This document shows positions 13,085 through 24,858 of a DNA stretch of 64,000 bases, piece by piece. The stretch lies in NCBI GenBank assembly GCA_000231825.2, contig JH720297.1, forward strand, positions 66,388 to 130,387. The letters are read 5' to 3'. The notes beneath the pieces are model-generated. The model was not told the DNA's origin, did not search any database, and worked only from the letters and a program-made list of their open reading frames with translations. Source of the DNA: Tetrahymena elliotti 4EA (Eukaryota > Ciliophora > Oligohymenophorea > Hymenostomatida > Tetrahymenidae). The translations under genes and the position numbers were made by a program. The stretch's first letter is position 1. Every line of letters begins with the position of its first letter.

Positions 13085-15272
13085 TCATTCATTATTTTTT
13101 TAACCTTCTGCTGCTTTCCCTTATTGTACATTTTAGGCAGCTTGATGGACTGCCAAAGAATTGTTAACATTAGTAAAATCTTCAAGAGGGTTAAACATAT
13201 TTTACAAATTTTATTAATTTAATATATATTAGTTATTTACATTCATGTTTTGATTTTCTTCTTCATCTTATTACTTTAAATTTGCTTAATTGATGTCTCT
13301 ATTCATTATCTTATTATTTTATAAAACTCTATCAATTAAATTATTATCTTATATAATTTATTGATTTTGTTACAGTTAAGCTTGGTTGAGAACTCTTTCT
13401 TATTAATTTTGCTGAACTAAAGGATCTACTGGTTGATCTTAGCCTTCATTATTTCTTATTTATACACAAATAGCTTATTCATGCCCTTAATTAACTTGAC
13501 CTTATTTCACAGAAATGTTTTGTACTTGCTAATAAGCTATAGGGTTTTTTTGGTATTCTTTTAACTTTTATAGAGTAAGTTCTTGACGACAAAATGGGCA
13601 GTTTTACTATTTTTTGAGCCATTCTTCAAGACACTCTCCATGGAAAACATGCTAACATATAGTCACTCTGACCAAATCTTTATTCATAACAAATTCTTCT
13701 AAACAAACAGCACACTACTCACTTGAATGAGCTTTCTTCACATTTTTATCATAGCTCTTGCAAGGCATATATTCATTTAGTTGCTCAGCTGTTAGTTTTT
13801 GTGAATGTTATTATCTGCCTCTACCACCTTAATTTTAACCCTATACACCTTACTAATTAGCTAAATTTTATGCAATCTCTAAAATTTTAATTTAAAAATA
13901 GGCTTGAGATAAATTTACATTTTTATTTTTTAATTTATTTTTTAAAGATTATTTTACGTTAATTTGATCTTCTTATCATTTTAGAGCGGCGGATAATATA
14001 TAAAATGTAAACAAGCACTATAAACCCAAGAGCTCCTAATATTATATAAAGTATTATCAAGCTGTTACTACCAGAGTCTACAGAAAATAAATAGACTTAA
14101 AACTGTAATTATGTATAATCTGCTGCATAGAATAATCCTACAAATGTTGATCCTAAATTGGCTGGCATTATAGTCAATTAGAATTTTTAAGAATCTTTTT
14201 TTATTTCCTTTCCTACTTAGTAATTAGTCCTTTATGCTATCCAAAGAGCGTAATCAGGAAGATAATCTTAGGTTTCTTAATTTTATTAAATTGTTATCAT
14301 CATTCCTGTAACATCAGTAGTAAATGAAACTTCAACGATTAAGACCTGACCTTCAGAATATATCTGTGAGTCTATTTCATAGTAAACATATTGTTTTGTT
14401 TCTTTAGGAATTTAGATAATTTAAGCAGGATCATCTATTTTATTATTTGTTATAAAAAATTTTTTTAATATGTAGAATAAATTGTTTATTTGAGAAGAAA
14501 AATAAAGCTTTTTAATAATTATGAACATTATTTTCTAAAATTAATTTTTTTCATGTTTAAATATAAAAAAATCCATTTTAATTTATCTACCTATTATAAT
14601 GCGTTTAGCTGGGGTACCGCAATCTCTTCCGATAAATCCAACCTCACAAATGCAAAATGTGTTTTAAGGATTATAATTATTGCATCTTCCTTATCCTTAG
14701 TTTGAATAACAATTATTCAGGCAGCTCATCTTATTTTTGATTGTAAATTCACCTTAAAAAGCATCGGGAAAATTTAAAGCTTTTGGTGCTGAGGTTCCGA
14801 ATAAATAGGGACCAATAATATAAAAATAAAGCTTTTATTAAACCTTCATTTGATCTTGATAGTAATCCACAAATAAAGCTTTACTACCAGAAGCTAGACC
14901 TTCAAAATCAGCATTTAAAACTTAGAATTTATTAGCAAATATAGAAAATGCTGTTGGCCTGTTTGAGATATATACTATGTCGGGTTAGTATTAGTCTCTA
15001 GTTATTTTCATAGGACTCATAAATAGAAAAAAACAAAAGTCATTAAACTAGTTTTAATGAGAATTTGAAGAAATGGAAATAACAAATTCCAAGAAACTTT
15101 CTTAACTATTATTAAATTAAATACTTGCTAATTCATCAAAGCCAAACAATAATTATTTTGGTGAATCATTAAGGAGACCTATAGTTTATTAAGCATCTAC
15201 TATTTATATAATTCGCAGAATAAGAAATGCTAATAAAGAAATGTTCGCCCTTTGTTTATAATTACAAATCAT
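13085..15272 (-). CDS. Membrane RING-H2 protein with EGF-like ectodomain, neighbouring paralogue (650 aa)
   Basis: Three exons: 15272-14591, 14434-13958 and 13878-13085, all GT-AG and in phase (1,953 nt). The order of parts matches the gene at 9027-11125: signal peptide (hydrophobic residues about 9-22, ending Asp-Ala), ectodomain, Cys-rich EGF-like module at the end of exon 1 (Cys-Leu-Asn-Asn-Cys ... Cys-x-Cys ... Gly-Phe-x-Gly-x-Asp-Cys), a second ectodomain segment, a transmembrane helix near the end of exon 2, and a basic juxtamembrane turn (Arg-Arg, Arg-Arg). The RING-H2 finger starts at C442-x2-C445 and keeps all eight ligands. The segment just before the RING (AEQLNEYMPC) recurs in related form in the gene at 50704-53415. 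The tail is Gln/Asn-rich. Intron positions and phases match the other copy, which supports duplication of a whole gene. Predicted role: membrane-bound ubiquitin ligase. Confidence 0.88.
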
Positions 15273-16285
15273 TTTTATAAAATTTATTTTTTGAAGACTT
15301 AGAATGTATTATTTTATTATCGATTATGTAAAATTGAAGACTTTGCTATTTAATTTATTTGGAGCTAAGCTCAAAGAATTCAGAGATTATATTAAATTTT
15401 ACTATCTTAATAGCAGATTTACAATTATTTCATATGAAAATTTATTATAAATTTTGCGTGAAATGATGATTAATATTTTTTCTCACTTTCTATGTTTTAC
15501 TGTACTTAATTTATCTTATCCATTTTGTAAGTAAGCGAGTTATGTAGCTAGTCTAATAAATAGTATTCTATATTTAGCTTTGATCCATTTAAAATCTATA
15601 CTTTCTCCTGTTTTGTAACTATTAAAACCCGATTTTTTTAAATTTAAATTTGTTTCTTCAATTTTAAATATCAAAAATAATTCTATTTTTTCAAAAAATA
15701 CTTAATATTTACTTTTAATTAACTTATTATATTTATGGTGAAACAAACTTCGCTTTTCATCAAATAGTTGATTCAAGTTTATTAGTGCTAAAAGTAACAT
15801 CTTAATATCAAAAATAAAATAATAATATCCTAAGACATAAAAATATATTTCTTTAAAAATGTTTTCTCTCTTTCTATTTATTTTACCAAATGATTTTATT
15901 TTTAAAAATTTCTTTTTATTTACATCTTTAAAATAAATTAATAAAGAAGTTACTCTTATTTCTGTAAATAATTGATTTGTTTCATTGTAAATATCTGCTT
16001 ATTCTTTTTTTGTGATTGTCTAGCATTAAATGAATGATAAATTTAAGGAAAAATACCAAAAAAAAAGATATTATTTACAAATATAATAACTATCTTGTGA
16101 GAATAATTTTATTTTTTTTAAGAATAAGAAATAGAATTAAAAAGAAATAATTGAACAACAGAAGAAGAGAATTATAATTATTATCAAACAAAGTTTTTAA
16201 TTTTACATCATTTCAAAATAACATAAAACATAGAGAGAAAAGTACCTTCTTCTTAAGTGTAAAATTACTAAATATTAAGAGTATT
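15273..16285. other. Intergenic, no gene seen
   Basis: About 1 kb between the start of the RING gene and the 3' end of ATE1. It is AT-rich and has no coding-like frame. Confidence 0.55.
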
Positions 16286-18310
16286 TCACTTTTAAGAATA
16301 ATCAAAGAGAAGAGTTGGATACAAGTTTTAATCCATAACAGAAGCTATAGCATAAAAAGTGTTTTTGAGGGATTAGTTGAAGAATGAGAAGAACTGTTTG
16401 CTTGGTATTATTGTCCCTTAAAGAGATGTTCTTGTCTTTTCATCAACAAACTTTTATAATGTTTTGATATTTGTTGTATGTGACATTCTAGCATCAATTT
16501 ACTCTTATGGAGGAGCAAGAGAGGGATCTTTTGGTTTAGAATCAATTAACTTTCTTGTTTTTTCATCAAGAGGGTACCACTTATAGGTGCGTGGGCAAAG
16601 AAGTTCAGCTGGACCATAATCACCTTTGTAGACCATTTTTTAGCAATCTTAGATATAGAAGCCTAAGTAGTAATACTAAAATTTAGGGAAAAATTGGTTA
16701 AGTTTTTGGATATATTCTATTTCATAGATTGCACCAACTATACCTAATGAATAGTTTTAGTATTTAGGATCATAATAGAAATAAACAGATGATAAGTTAT
16801 CTTCAAACAAATCAACAACTCCCACTGCTATGAATTCATTATCTAAGAAATAGTTCATGTGAAAGCACCCTATCATCAACTTTTAATCTTTGCTGATTTC
16901 TGATGTTTTCATAGTAAAACTAATAGTCTTTTCACATAAAAATCCTTTGAATCCTTCTATATTTTCCTTAGCCTTTTCATGGATTTCTTTGCAATAATTT
17001 TAATACATATCAAAATTTTATTAATCGCACTTAGCAAGCTAAACTTTTATAGTGAGTCTACCCTTTTTAATTTCTGTTGAACTGAACTTATCTGTGTCCC
17101 AGTGAAACTTGTCTTATCCCTCTTCATCTTCTTCTTGATCATCTTTTGTTTCTTTTTCACCCTAAATAGACTCATCCATCTTGTTGTTTTGCTTTCCTTT
17201 TTTGACAAAATCAATGGGTTTAACAGAGCCACCTTTATTAATAGAGGTATTTAGATTTTTATTTTCAATTTCCATCTTTTTTTCTCCTTCATTCTCTCCT
17301 TGCATTTAATTGTTAGATGTTTATTTTTCTTGTTAAGAATCGTTTGGCTTTTCTTCAATTTTTATTTCGGATGTTTAAGGTTTTTATGTATTAATTGACT
17401 CTTCTGCTTGCTTATTTTAACTCTTTTCAGGATTCTTTTCAAAAAAATTAACTTAGCCATTCAAATCTATTTGATAAAGATAATCCTTGACAAATCTCTC
17501 AAAAAGAGGCTTCAAAACTTCTTGACAACTTTCAATAAAAAAGCTAGGTTTTATGCCTTATAAAGCTTCCTTATTTTTAGCAAAAAAGAGCATGAAGTAA
17601 TTAGTGAAGTAAGTTCCCTTTTTGGGACATTTAGATGGTAATATTTTAAAAACATCAAGAATCTCTTTCTTCACAAAGGAAACTTGAGCAATTTATATTT
17701 AAGGATTGTTTAATTCTTTGATTATTAAACTTTTAGAGACTTCGCAACCCTAAGCTAAGCATATCATTTATTCTTTAAGTTCTATTTATTGCTCGTCCTA
17801 AATTTTGTAGTCTACAACTTTCTATATTTTTTCATGGCTTTTATTCAATTTGTTATCCTTTTCTGATTCCTTTTATTAACTTTTTTTTTCTTCTTACATC
17901 TTAGTGTCTTCATTTTTATCAGCCTTAGAATAAATAAATTTATTCCATTTTTTCATTACTTTTTTCTATGATTTCTTCATTTAAAACTTAGTGGCATTCA
18001 TCCTAATTGTATATGACTTGCAGCAGCTTTAAAATAAATCTGGCTTGTAAAAATATGATCCACATCTTCTCCATCCACAATCCATCAAGCTTTTATAAAC
18101 ATCAGCCTTTATTTATTAGGAATCAAATCCATATGTAAAGCTACCTTTTTTTAATTAGAATAAATACATTAAAATATTCAATTTCTATCATATTATCAAC
18201 TTATCACTAAAAAATTTACCTGTTTTGTTTTTGCAATAGCCACAGCTATGGCCTCTTTCACTACCATGTAAATAGCCTATATTAATAGGAAATTCTTTTG
18301 ATTAATCCAT
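16286..18310 (-). CDS. ATE1: Arginyl-tRNA-protein transferase (649 aa)
   Basis: Two exons, 18310-18220 and 18144-16286 (1,950 nt), read through many TAA/TAG Gln codons to TGA 16288-16286. ATE1 transfers Arg from Arg-tRNA to N-terminal acidic residues, marking proteins for the N-degron pathway. The N-terminal domain carries the signature C23-G-Y-C26 and C71-C72, with GWRRCG and YKPD between them. These are the cysteines that matter in yeast and animal ATE1. The C-terminal transferase domain shows YYLGFYI, CQKMVYKGDYGPAELLC and a following Tyr/Trp-rich strand, as in the family. Between them lies a Glu/Lys/Gln-rich insert of more than 100 residues. The protein is longer than the roughly 500 residues of fungal and animal enzymes, mainly because of this insert. 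The single intron sits right after the CxxC. Confidence 0.93.
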
Positions 18311-18702
18311 TTTTATTCTTGCTATTTTCTTTGTTATTTTATATAGAAATTAATTGGATAAATATTTATTATTATTAATAAATATTTTTTTTTTTTGTAA
18401 AATTTGATAATTCCTCTACCTAAAAATAATCCAATATTTATTTATCTTTTAGGTTAAGATACCTGATCTCTCTCATGTCTATTAGAAATACTCTATACAA
18501 TTTTTAAAAAAATAAATAAAAATGTCCATAAAATCTATTATTAGAATCAATTTTATTTATCAATCTTAATATTCCATCATCATAACTTTCTATATTAATA
18601 TTCTATTATGAAATAAATTCTAGAATTTTCAAGTTTTTTTATTAACCTTTAAGTACTGAATTATAATTACTTTTATCTAATTAAATTAAAAAGACAATTA
18701 AA

Positions 18703-19104
18703 ATGTGTGATAACTGTGTACCAAATATTTTTAAGTTTTAGCAAAAAGTTAAATATTTTTATAAAGCTGTCACTTAAGACTCACAAAGTGAAAGTTAGAA
18801 AAAATAAATGATTGAAAAAAATATAATAAATTAGTTGTTTAAATCCATATATCCTGAGCTGACTTAAGAATAGGTTTAAGAAAAGTAAGTGTTAGCACAA
18901 TTAAGTTGTGATAAAAGTATAAAATAATATTTCATTAACAGATAATAAGAAAAAAATCAAGAAAACGATTCAGAACTTAAAGGATAAAATGTAAATAAAA
19001 GTTAGAGTAATGATTCACTTTAATATTTTGCTTAAAATAATTAGGAATTAGTTGAAAGCATAAAATAGTGTGTTTAAAAAGCAGAAATATCATAAATATA
19101 GTGA
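18703..19104 (+). CDS. Small Gln/Lys-rich unknown protein (133 aa), tentative
   Basis: A single ciliate-code frame from ATG 18703 to TGA 19102-19104. The start has an AAAATG context typical of ciliate genes. The product begins with a CxxC (Met-Cys-Asp-Asn-Cys) and is otherwise hydrophilic and probably helical, with many Gln, Lys, Glu and Ser residues. No domain is recognised. It lies divergently from ATE1, whose start is about 390 bases to its left. Support is modest: a frame of 134 codons without TGA is unusual but not decisive in sequence this AT-rich. Confidence 0.5.
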
Positions 19105-19938
19105 TTGAAAAAATATGTTTCAAATATGCAATAAATGATTCGATTCAAAAGTTTTTTACTTTTGAGATAATTTAATAATAAAGAAATCCTTAAAAAATAA
19201 AAAAAATAATTTTTCAAAGGTAGATTTATAAATTGAAGCTTTATCTCCTTCTAATATCATTGCTGTACATAGCACATAAAAGCTAGTAGGATTAACTAAT
19301 TAATTAATTAAATAATAATTTGACTCTTTTATTCAAAATAAAAAAATAAATATTGTTGTCTATTGAGAAATACAAACGTGTTCGTTAAAGTATTTTACAA
19401 AATTTAGTTTAATTATTAAGACCTTAAGTTATTCATTTTATGTTTGTATGTATTTTATTGATTTTTTTAATGCTTTATGAAAGCATTGCCAAGCCTTTTA
19501 ATAAATTATGTCTAAAGATTAAGACAAAATAAACAATTATTTTTTATTTATTTATCTGGAAATTTTCCAAATTTTTTTTTTGAATGTTTGATTTAATTAT
19601 TTTGATTTACACTTTTATGGTTAAGAATTTATAAGATTTATTTTAAGTCAAGAAAATGAAACAAAATACGCTATAATATTTAACTATTTTATATCATAGT
19701 TTATGCAAAAAAATAATTAAAAACAAAATCTTTGATTTTGAAAAAGGAAAGAAATATTCTGTAACTAACGTATGACATAGATTTATGGAATTTTTACTTT
19801 AAAATGTTATCTATTTTATATAGATATTATTTGAAAAATATTTTATGAGGTATTTATTTAGTTGTGAACCATTTAGCTAAAAAATAAATGTTGGTTGAAT
19901 TAAATATGATAAACTCTCTATTCAGTGCTACATTTAAA
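19105..19938. other. Intergenic, no gene seen
   Basis: AT-rich sequence downstream of both flanking genes. No frame with coding character was found. Confidence 0.55.
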
Positions 19939-21300
19939 TCACCATTCGAAAGCTTCTTGGCTCTTTTCGAATTCATCACAGCCTTCATAGTATTATGAAT
20001 ACCATTCTCTCCAGTTGAGAAGTCTCTCATCAAATACAGCCTTAGGATTGTATGTAAGTTTGTCAGCAAAGATTTTGTTATTCCAGACAACTTTGTCAGC
20101 AATGAATTGCTTTCTGAAACCAGCTAAAAGGTAGGCAGAGACAAAGTAAGGTAACCACCAAGAAGTGTACATCTTGTGGTGGACAAGTTGATTGAACTTT
20201 CCGACAGGAGTAACACCTTAGACAACAACAGCTTCCCAGAAGGGGAACTTCAAGAATAAAAATACAGTACCAGAACCTAATTAGAATACTGTAGCAGTTT
20301 AGATGTAGATCTCGAATTTGTCAAATAAGACAAGATAAGCATCCAAAACGAGGTTATTAATATGCTTTTTATTTTATTCATTAGTATACTTGTCAAAAAG
20401 CTTGTTTGCAAATTCTTGAACTTTCTTGTTGGGGTGGTTTCTCATTACTTCATCAAAGTCCTTATCAGTTGGTTTACGATCCTTAGGAACCCATTTGAAT
20501 TTAATCCAAGGGAAAAGAATTTCGACCCATGCGTAGTGAACATATTCAAAATGCTTGAAATCAGCTCCGTTTTCAGGAATTTCTTAGATTTGGCAATTAA
20601 CGTAGTCAACAGCTTCACCTCTATCTTCAAGGTAAGGAATATCATTAATTTCGAAAGGTTCGTAGTAAGGGTCAACATTCTTAGCATGGAACCAAACGTA
20701 AATTAAATTATTTCTTTAACGAGTATGGAATTTTTAGATTTAAGAAGGAGAACCAGATTCACATGTCTTAATGTATCTACCATCTGAACCTTTGGTCATT
20801 TTTTTAATGTCGTGGTAGGTGTGGTGGGTACATGATTTTTCATCTAAGTGCTCAGAATTAACACATTTACCAGTTTTTCCATCAAAAGACCATCCATGGA
20901 AAGGACATTCAATACAAGAGTTCCATTTAACTTTACCTCCCATACCGAGATTTGCGCCCATGTGAGAGCAGTAGGCATGTAAAGCATAAGGGTTACCATC
21001 TTCACCACGGAATACAGCAATATGACGTCCGTTAAGCTTAAAGAACTTAGATTGACCAACCTAGATCTCATTTTTGTGACAAACTCTGAACCAACCATTA
21101 GGATAACTGGGAGGAGGGTTACCTCTCTTGGCATTAGAACGTCTATCGTCCCATTGTTGAATTTCAATAGGATTATAGTATTTAAATTTCTTAAGATAAA
21201 GTGAGTATAGACCTATGAAAATCAAAGGAATGACCAAATAAAAGTGGTAATCTTGATTCTTAAGGATGTCCATGAGACATTCTTTGTTGAACTCAATCAT
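19939..21300 (-). CDS. DES7: Rieske non-heme iron oxygenase, cholesterol C7-desaturase type (453 aa)
   Basis: A single exon from ATG 21300 to TGA 19941-19939. The N-terminus carries a membrane anchor at about residues 18-36. A Rieske domain follows: C111-x-H113 and C132-x2-H135 coordinate the [2Fe-2S] cluster, inside the phrase CIECPFHGW typical of the Neverland/DAF-36 group. The ligand pairs are 18 residues apart, one more than the usual 15-17. The catalytic domain has the mononuclear iron motif Asn-x2-Asp-x2-His-x4-His (NGADFKHFEYVH). Family enzymes use O2 and electrons from NAD(P)H, via a separate reductase, to introduce the C7-C8 double bond of sterols. Tetrahymena is known to do this to dietary cholesterol with a Rieske enzyme named DES7. 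The gene symbol rests on family resemblance; a paralogue cannot be excluded. Codon choice is less AT-biased than in most neighbours, suggesting good expression. No partner gene lies nearby. Confidence 0.88.
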
Positions 21301-23086
21301 TTTATGTTATAAATATGAGCTATTTTATCTATGAGGTGAAATATCGCTTTTATAACCTATTGAACTTAAAAAGATATTTATTCTTTTTTGATTCTTTTTA
21401 GATCTTGTAAAAGTCTAATTTTTATTTTATTAAATGATTATCACAATTTTTAATTTCTTGGCTGACCAATTAATATAGCTCAACAATTAATATTATTATT
21501 AGCGAGCACTTATATATTACTAATATTATGAGCACTACTCTGTTGTTTTTTTAATTAATAAATATGAAATTCTATTGACGTATTTAATTTTTCAAATTTG
21601 TCTATACATGCATTTACTTATAGATTCAAATTAAAAGTTATAAATTCAATTTACTTTGAAACTCTCATTTAAAGTATATCTGCATTTAATTTTCACCAAA
21701 ATTTTAATCTAAGGATAAACAATCAAAGCTACATCATTTCTTAATGGTAGCATAGGAATTAATCCTCATTTATAAGAATTTAAAATATTTTCTGTTATAA
21801 AAGTTTGATAAAAGTGGAATGTTGTAGTTTAATAATATTTTGACTTAGAATCAAATAAAACAAGAAGCATTTGTTATATATATTATTAGTCAATCAAAAA
21901 TTAAATCAAATTTATTAATCTGACATAAAAGCAATTATCATCTATTCATTTATTCATCTTTTTGAATGTAACTTTATTTTTCTTTTTTCTTTTTTGGCTC
22001 TTACAAAGAGGGAAATTATAATTTTTTTAATAACACTTTGATTTCTGATATAATATTATTAACACTGACCTTCCACTAAAATAGAGGAAAAAATTTATTT
22101 AACTCTATTTTTTTACCCTTTTTTTTAAAATAACATTCATTTTCTAAATTAAAATCCTCATTCACATGAAGTGAATTTTTATTTCTTAATTAATCTAGCT
22201 ACCTTTGAAATTTATAAATGTATTTATAATCAAACTTTTATCAAATCAAGTCTAGAAACCTATAATTTAAGCTGTGTAATAAATATAAATTTGGTAAATT
22301 CTTATTTTCAATACCTGAAAAAATAATAATTTTAAGAAATGAAATAAACTTAAATTAAAATATATAAGATATTTACATTTTATTTTAATATTTAATTTGA
22401 ATAATCAACTTTCATATTTTTAATTAATTTTCCTACAATTTTGATATGAAAATCCTATTTTTTTCAAGAAATAACAAAAAATGTAAATATCAAATATTTT
22501 TGTCAACAAAGCCAAGAAAGCACCCAAATAAAACAATTTTAATATGTTTTATGAAATAAATAATATGTTTATCTAGTAAAGTAAGAGAAAAAGTATCCAT
22601 TTTAATTCCACCAAATTATGAATAAAAAAGGAGAAACAATCAATAATTTAATTACATTATTTTATTACAAACAAACTAGTGGAAATAAAGTATATTTAAC
22701 TTTAATTTAATTTACTTTTTTTAAATTGAAAGTAATTGGTCAGTTTTTATTAATGTATTCAATCTAAAGCTTTAGCTTGCCACAAAATTAAATGTAAAAG
22801 AAAGTTAGCATCAAATATAAGTAGCTTAATCCTTTAAGCAGGTCTTTCGAATTATATTTAACTTGAATTAATATTCTTTTATTTAAATGATCTTTCTATT
22901 GCCTTCTTATTTACTGAAACTAAAAGTATTCTGAAGCAATTTTTGCCGAAATAAATATCAGTTAATTGAAAAAACCATTTTTTCTAAAATGTTTTAATAC
23001 CATTATCTAATTTTTTTTATTTTTCTTTTCATCAAACACTTTTTTATATGCTTAGCTTTTTCTAAAAGTTTTTCAAAGAACTAATC
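21301..23086. other. Intergenic, no gene seen
   Basis: Upstream region of the Rieske gene and beyond, about 1.8 kb of AT-rich sequence with long T and A runs. No coding-like frame was found. Confidence 0.55.
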
Positions 23087-23395
23087 ATGAAATCTTTTAG
23101 TTCTAAACCAAAGCCTCTCATAGATATTTTAAAGTATAGTGAGAAATTTTACCAAATAAATGATAAATCAATTCTATTTTTTCGATTAGCTAAAGTATTT
23201 GCTTTTGTTTAATTAGGTAATTTTCTAAAATTTCAAACTTAAATTTAAATTGTTGTTTAGATTATATTAACCATTATTGAAGATGAATTCTATCAATAAT
23301 TGTGTAAAAATGAAAAAATTGCATGCTAAATATATTTTAAATTCTTGAAAATGCTACAAGTAGTAATTACTATTGCTACCCTTTATCTCTTATGA
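23087..23395 (+). CDS. Possible small protein gene (80 aa, two exons), tentative
   Basis: ATG 23087 opens a frame of Lys/Ser/Leu-rich, helix-like residues. A GT-AG intron at 23195-23260 joins it in phase to 23261-23395, which ends at TGA 23393-23395. The spliced product (81 codons) keeps a consistent amphipathic character across the junction (Arg-Leu-Ala-Lys / Ile-Ile-Leu-Thr). A second donor (AAG|GTAGTA near 23359) could splice onward to further exons that I did not find. No family is recognised, and the exon choice is inferred. Confidence 0.35.
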
Positions 23396-24480
23396 GGAAT
23401 CTTACATTTATTACCTATTTTTTTGAACTAAACTAAAAAAAACGTATATTTCTAATACAAGCCAAAATAGTGAGAATTTATAGTATTTCTACTGTATTAT
23501 TGATAAAAGAATAGCTAATTATTTTTTTATTAATTCTTAAATTTAAATAAATCATTTTTGATGGTCTATGTATGCTAAATTATATTTTTTATTTTTTGAA
23601 TTTCTTTTGGTGCATTTTTATGTGTTAACTAAAAATAATCACTTTAAACAAGGAAAGTGCAACTCTTTTTAAAATAAAAAGTATTTATAACTTATTCTTC
23701 TTAGACTATCAAAGTAGATGAAGATAAATGTTTTATTTGCTTCTAAAATATAATATTTTGAATATTAGATATACTAAAAAGTATAACAGAAATATCATAT
23801 TTAAATTTATTAAGACCTATTCTGATTTGAAGCACTATTTCCTAATATATTCTACTATTATATATTAAATTTTTAACTTTGCTTTTTGATTAACAAAAAC
23901 TTAAAGTTTTGTTAAAATTAATTTAAATAAAAATTAATAAATATTCAAAGATATTTTCTATGAAATTTAATCGAAAATTTCATTATTTTTATCTATAAAA
24001 ATAGTTATTATTTAATGAAATAACAAATTTAATTTTAACACATAATTTTTTATGGCTAATAGCTAATAAAGAAGTATTACATTTTCTGATTCAATTCATT
24101 TAAAAATCCAAGTTTAATCCATAAAAATTATTTTTTCTGTTATCAAACTCAATGTGAGTTATCTTAAATATTTTTTCTTTCTCTAATTCTAAAAAATTTT
24201 TAAATTAAGCTTTTTTTTTTTCTTTGATGATATTGATTATGCAATTTACTAAAAAATTATATTACTATTACTTTTTTTTTAGTATCAAAATAATTTTAAT
24301 GTTAAAAATTAATATTTCAAATTTAAAATAAGAGATTTCAAAATAAACTTTAAAAAATACTTTTAATCAATGAAATATTATTTTGTTTTAATTTTGAGTA
24401 ATTTTCAATTCAAAATGTAACTAATTTTTAAAATAAATTAGAAATAAATTTATCGCATTAAGCTTTTTTATAAATTGTAA
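23396..24480. other. Intergenic upstream of the tRNA cluster
   Basis: About 1.1 kb of AT-rich sequence. No gene was seen on either strand. Confidence 0.55.
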
Positions 24481-24554
24481 GCTCGATTAGCTCAGCTGGT
24501 TAGAGCATGCGGCTGTTAACCGCAAGGTCGTAGGTTCGATCCCTACATCGAGCG
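24481..24554 (+). tRNA. tRNA-Asn (anticodon GTT)
   Basis: A 74-nt cloverleaf. The 7-bp acceptor stem is GCTCGAT/ATCGAGC with G discriminator. The D arm is GCTC/GAGC, the anticodon loop CTGTTAA reads GTT, and the T arm is GTAGG/CCTAC around TTCGATC. There is no intron. A T run at 24556-24560 is the RNA polymerase III terminator. Confidence 0.97.
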
Positions 24555-24638
24555 CTTTTTAATAAAATATTTTTTACTTTAAAGTTTTTAATATGAGAGA
24601 AATATCTTAATTTTTATTTTAAGGGAAGACAATGTAAC

Positions 24639-24712
24639 GCTCGATTAGCTCAGCTGGTTAGAGCATGCGGCTGTTAACCGCAAGGTCGTAGGTTCGATCC
24701 CTACATCGAGCG
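24639..24712 (+). tRNA. tRNA-Asn (anticodon GTT), second identical copy
   Basis: Identical over all 74 nt to the copy at 24481-24554, with a CTTTTT terminator directly after it. The 84-nt spacer between the copies is unrelated to the sequence flanking the first copy. The duplication is therefore either old, with homogenised gene bodies, or covered only the tRNA. Confidence 0.97.
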
Positions 24713-24785
24713 CTTTTTATTTATTAAATGTCTCTTATTTTTGCTTTATTAGCTATCACTTTAATTATTTGTCTAATTTCATAAA

Positions 24786-24858
24786 TCCCTCATAGTCTAG
24801 CTGGTTAGGATACAAGGTTCTCACCCTTGAGACCCGGGTTCAAGTCCCGGTGGGGGAG
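24786..24858 (+). tRNA. tRNA-Glu (anticodon CTC)
   Basis: The acceptor stem TCCCTCA/TGGGGGA holds one T-G pair. The anticodon loop TTCTCAC reads CTC, and the T arm is CCGGG/CCCGG with TTCAAGT. A long T run follows. This tRNA reads GAG. It is not one of the TAA/TAG-reading Gln tRNAs of ciliates. Confidence 0.96.

Noticed and set aside
20362..20706. + strand frame of 114 codons and a - strand frame of 80 codons inside the Rieske gene
   Set aside because: Both are shadows of the Rieske frame, which carries all the iron-binding motifs.
24481..24858. Suppressor-type Gln tRNA for UAA/UAG
   Set aside because: The anticodons are GTT, GTT and CTC; none reads UAA or UAG.
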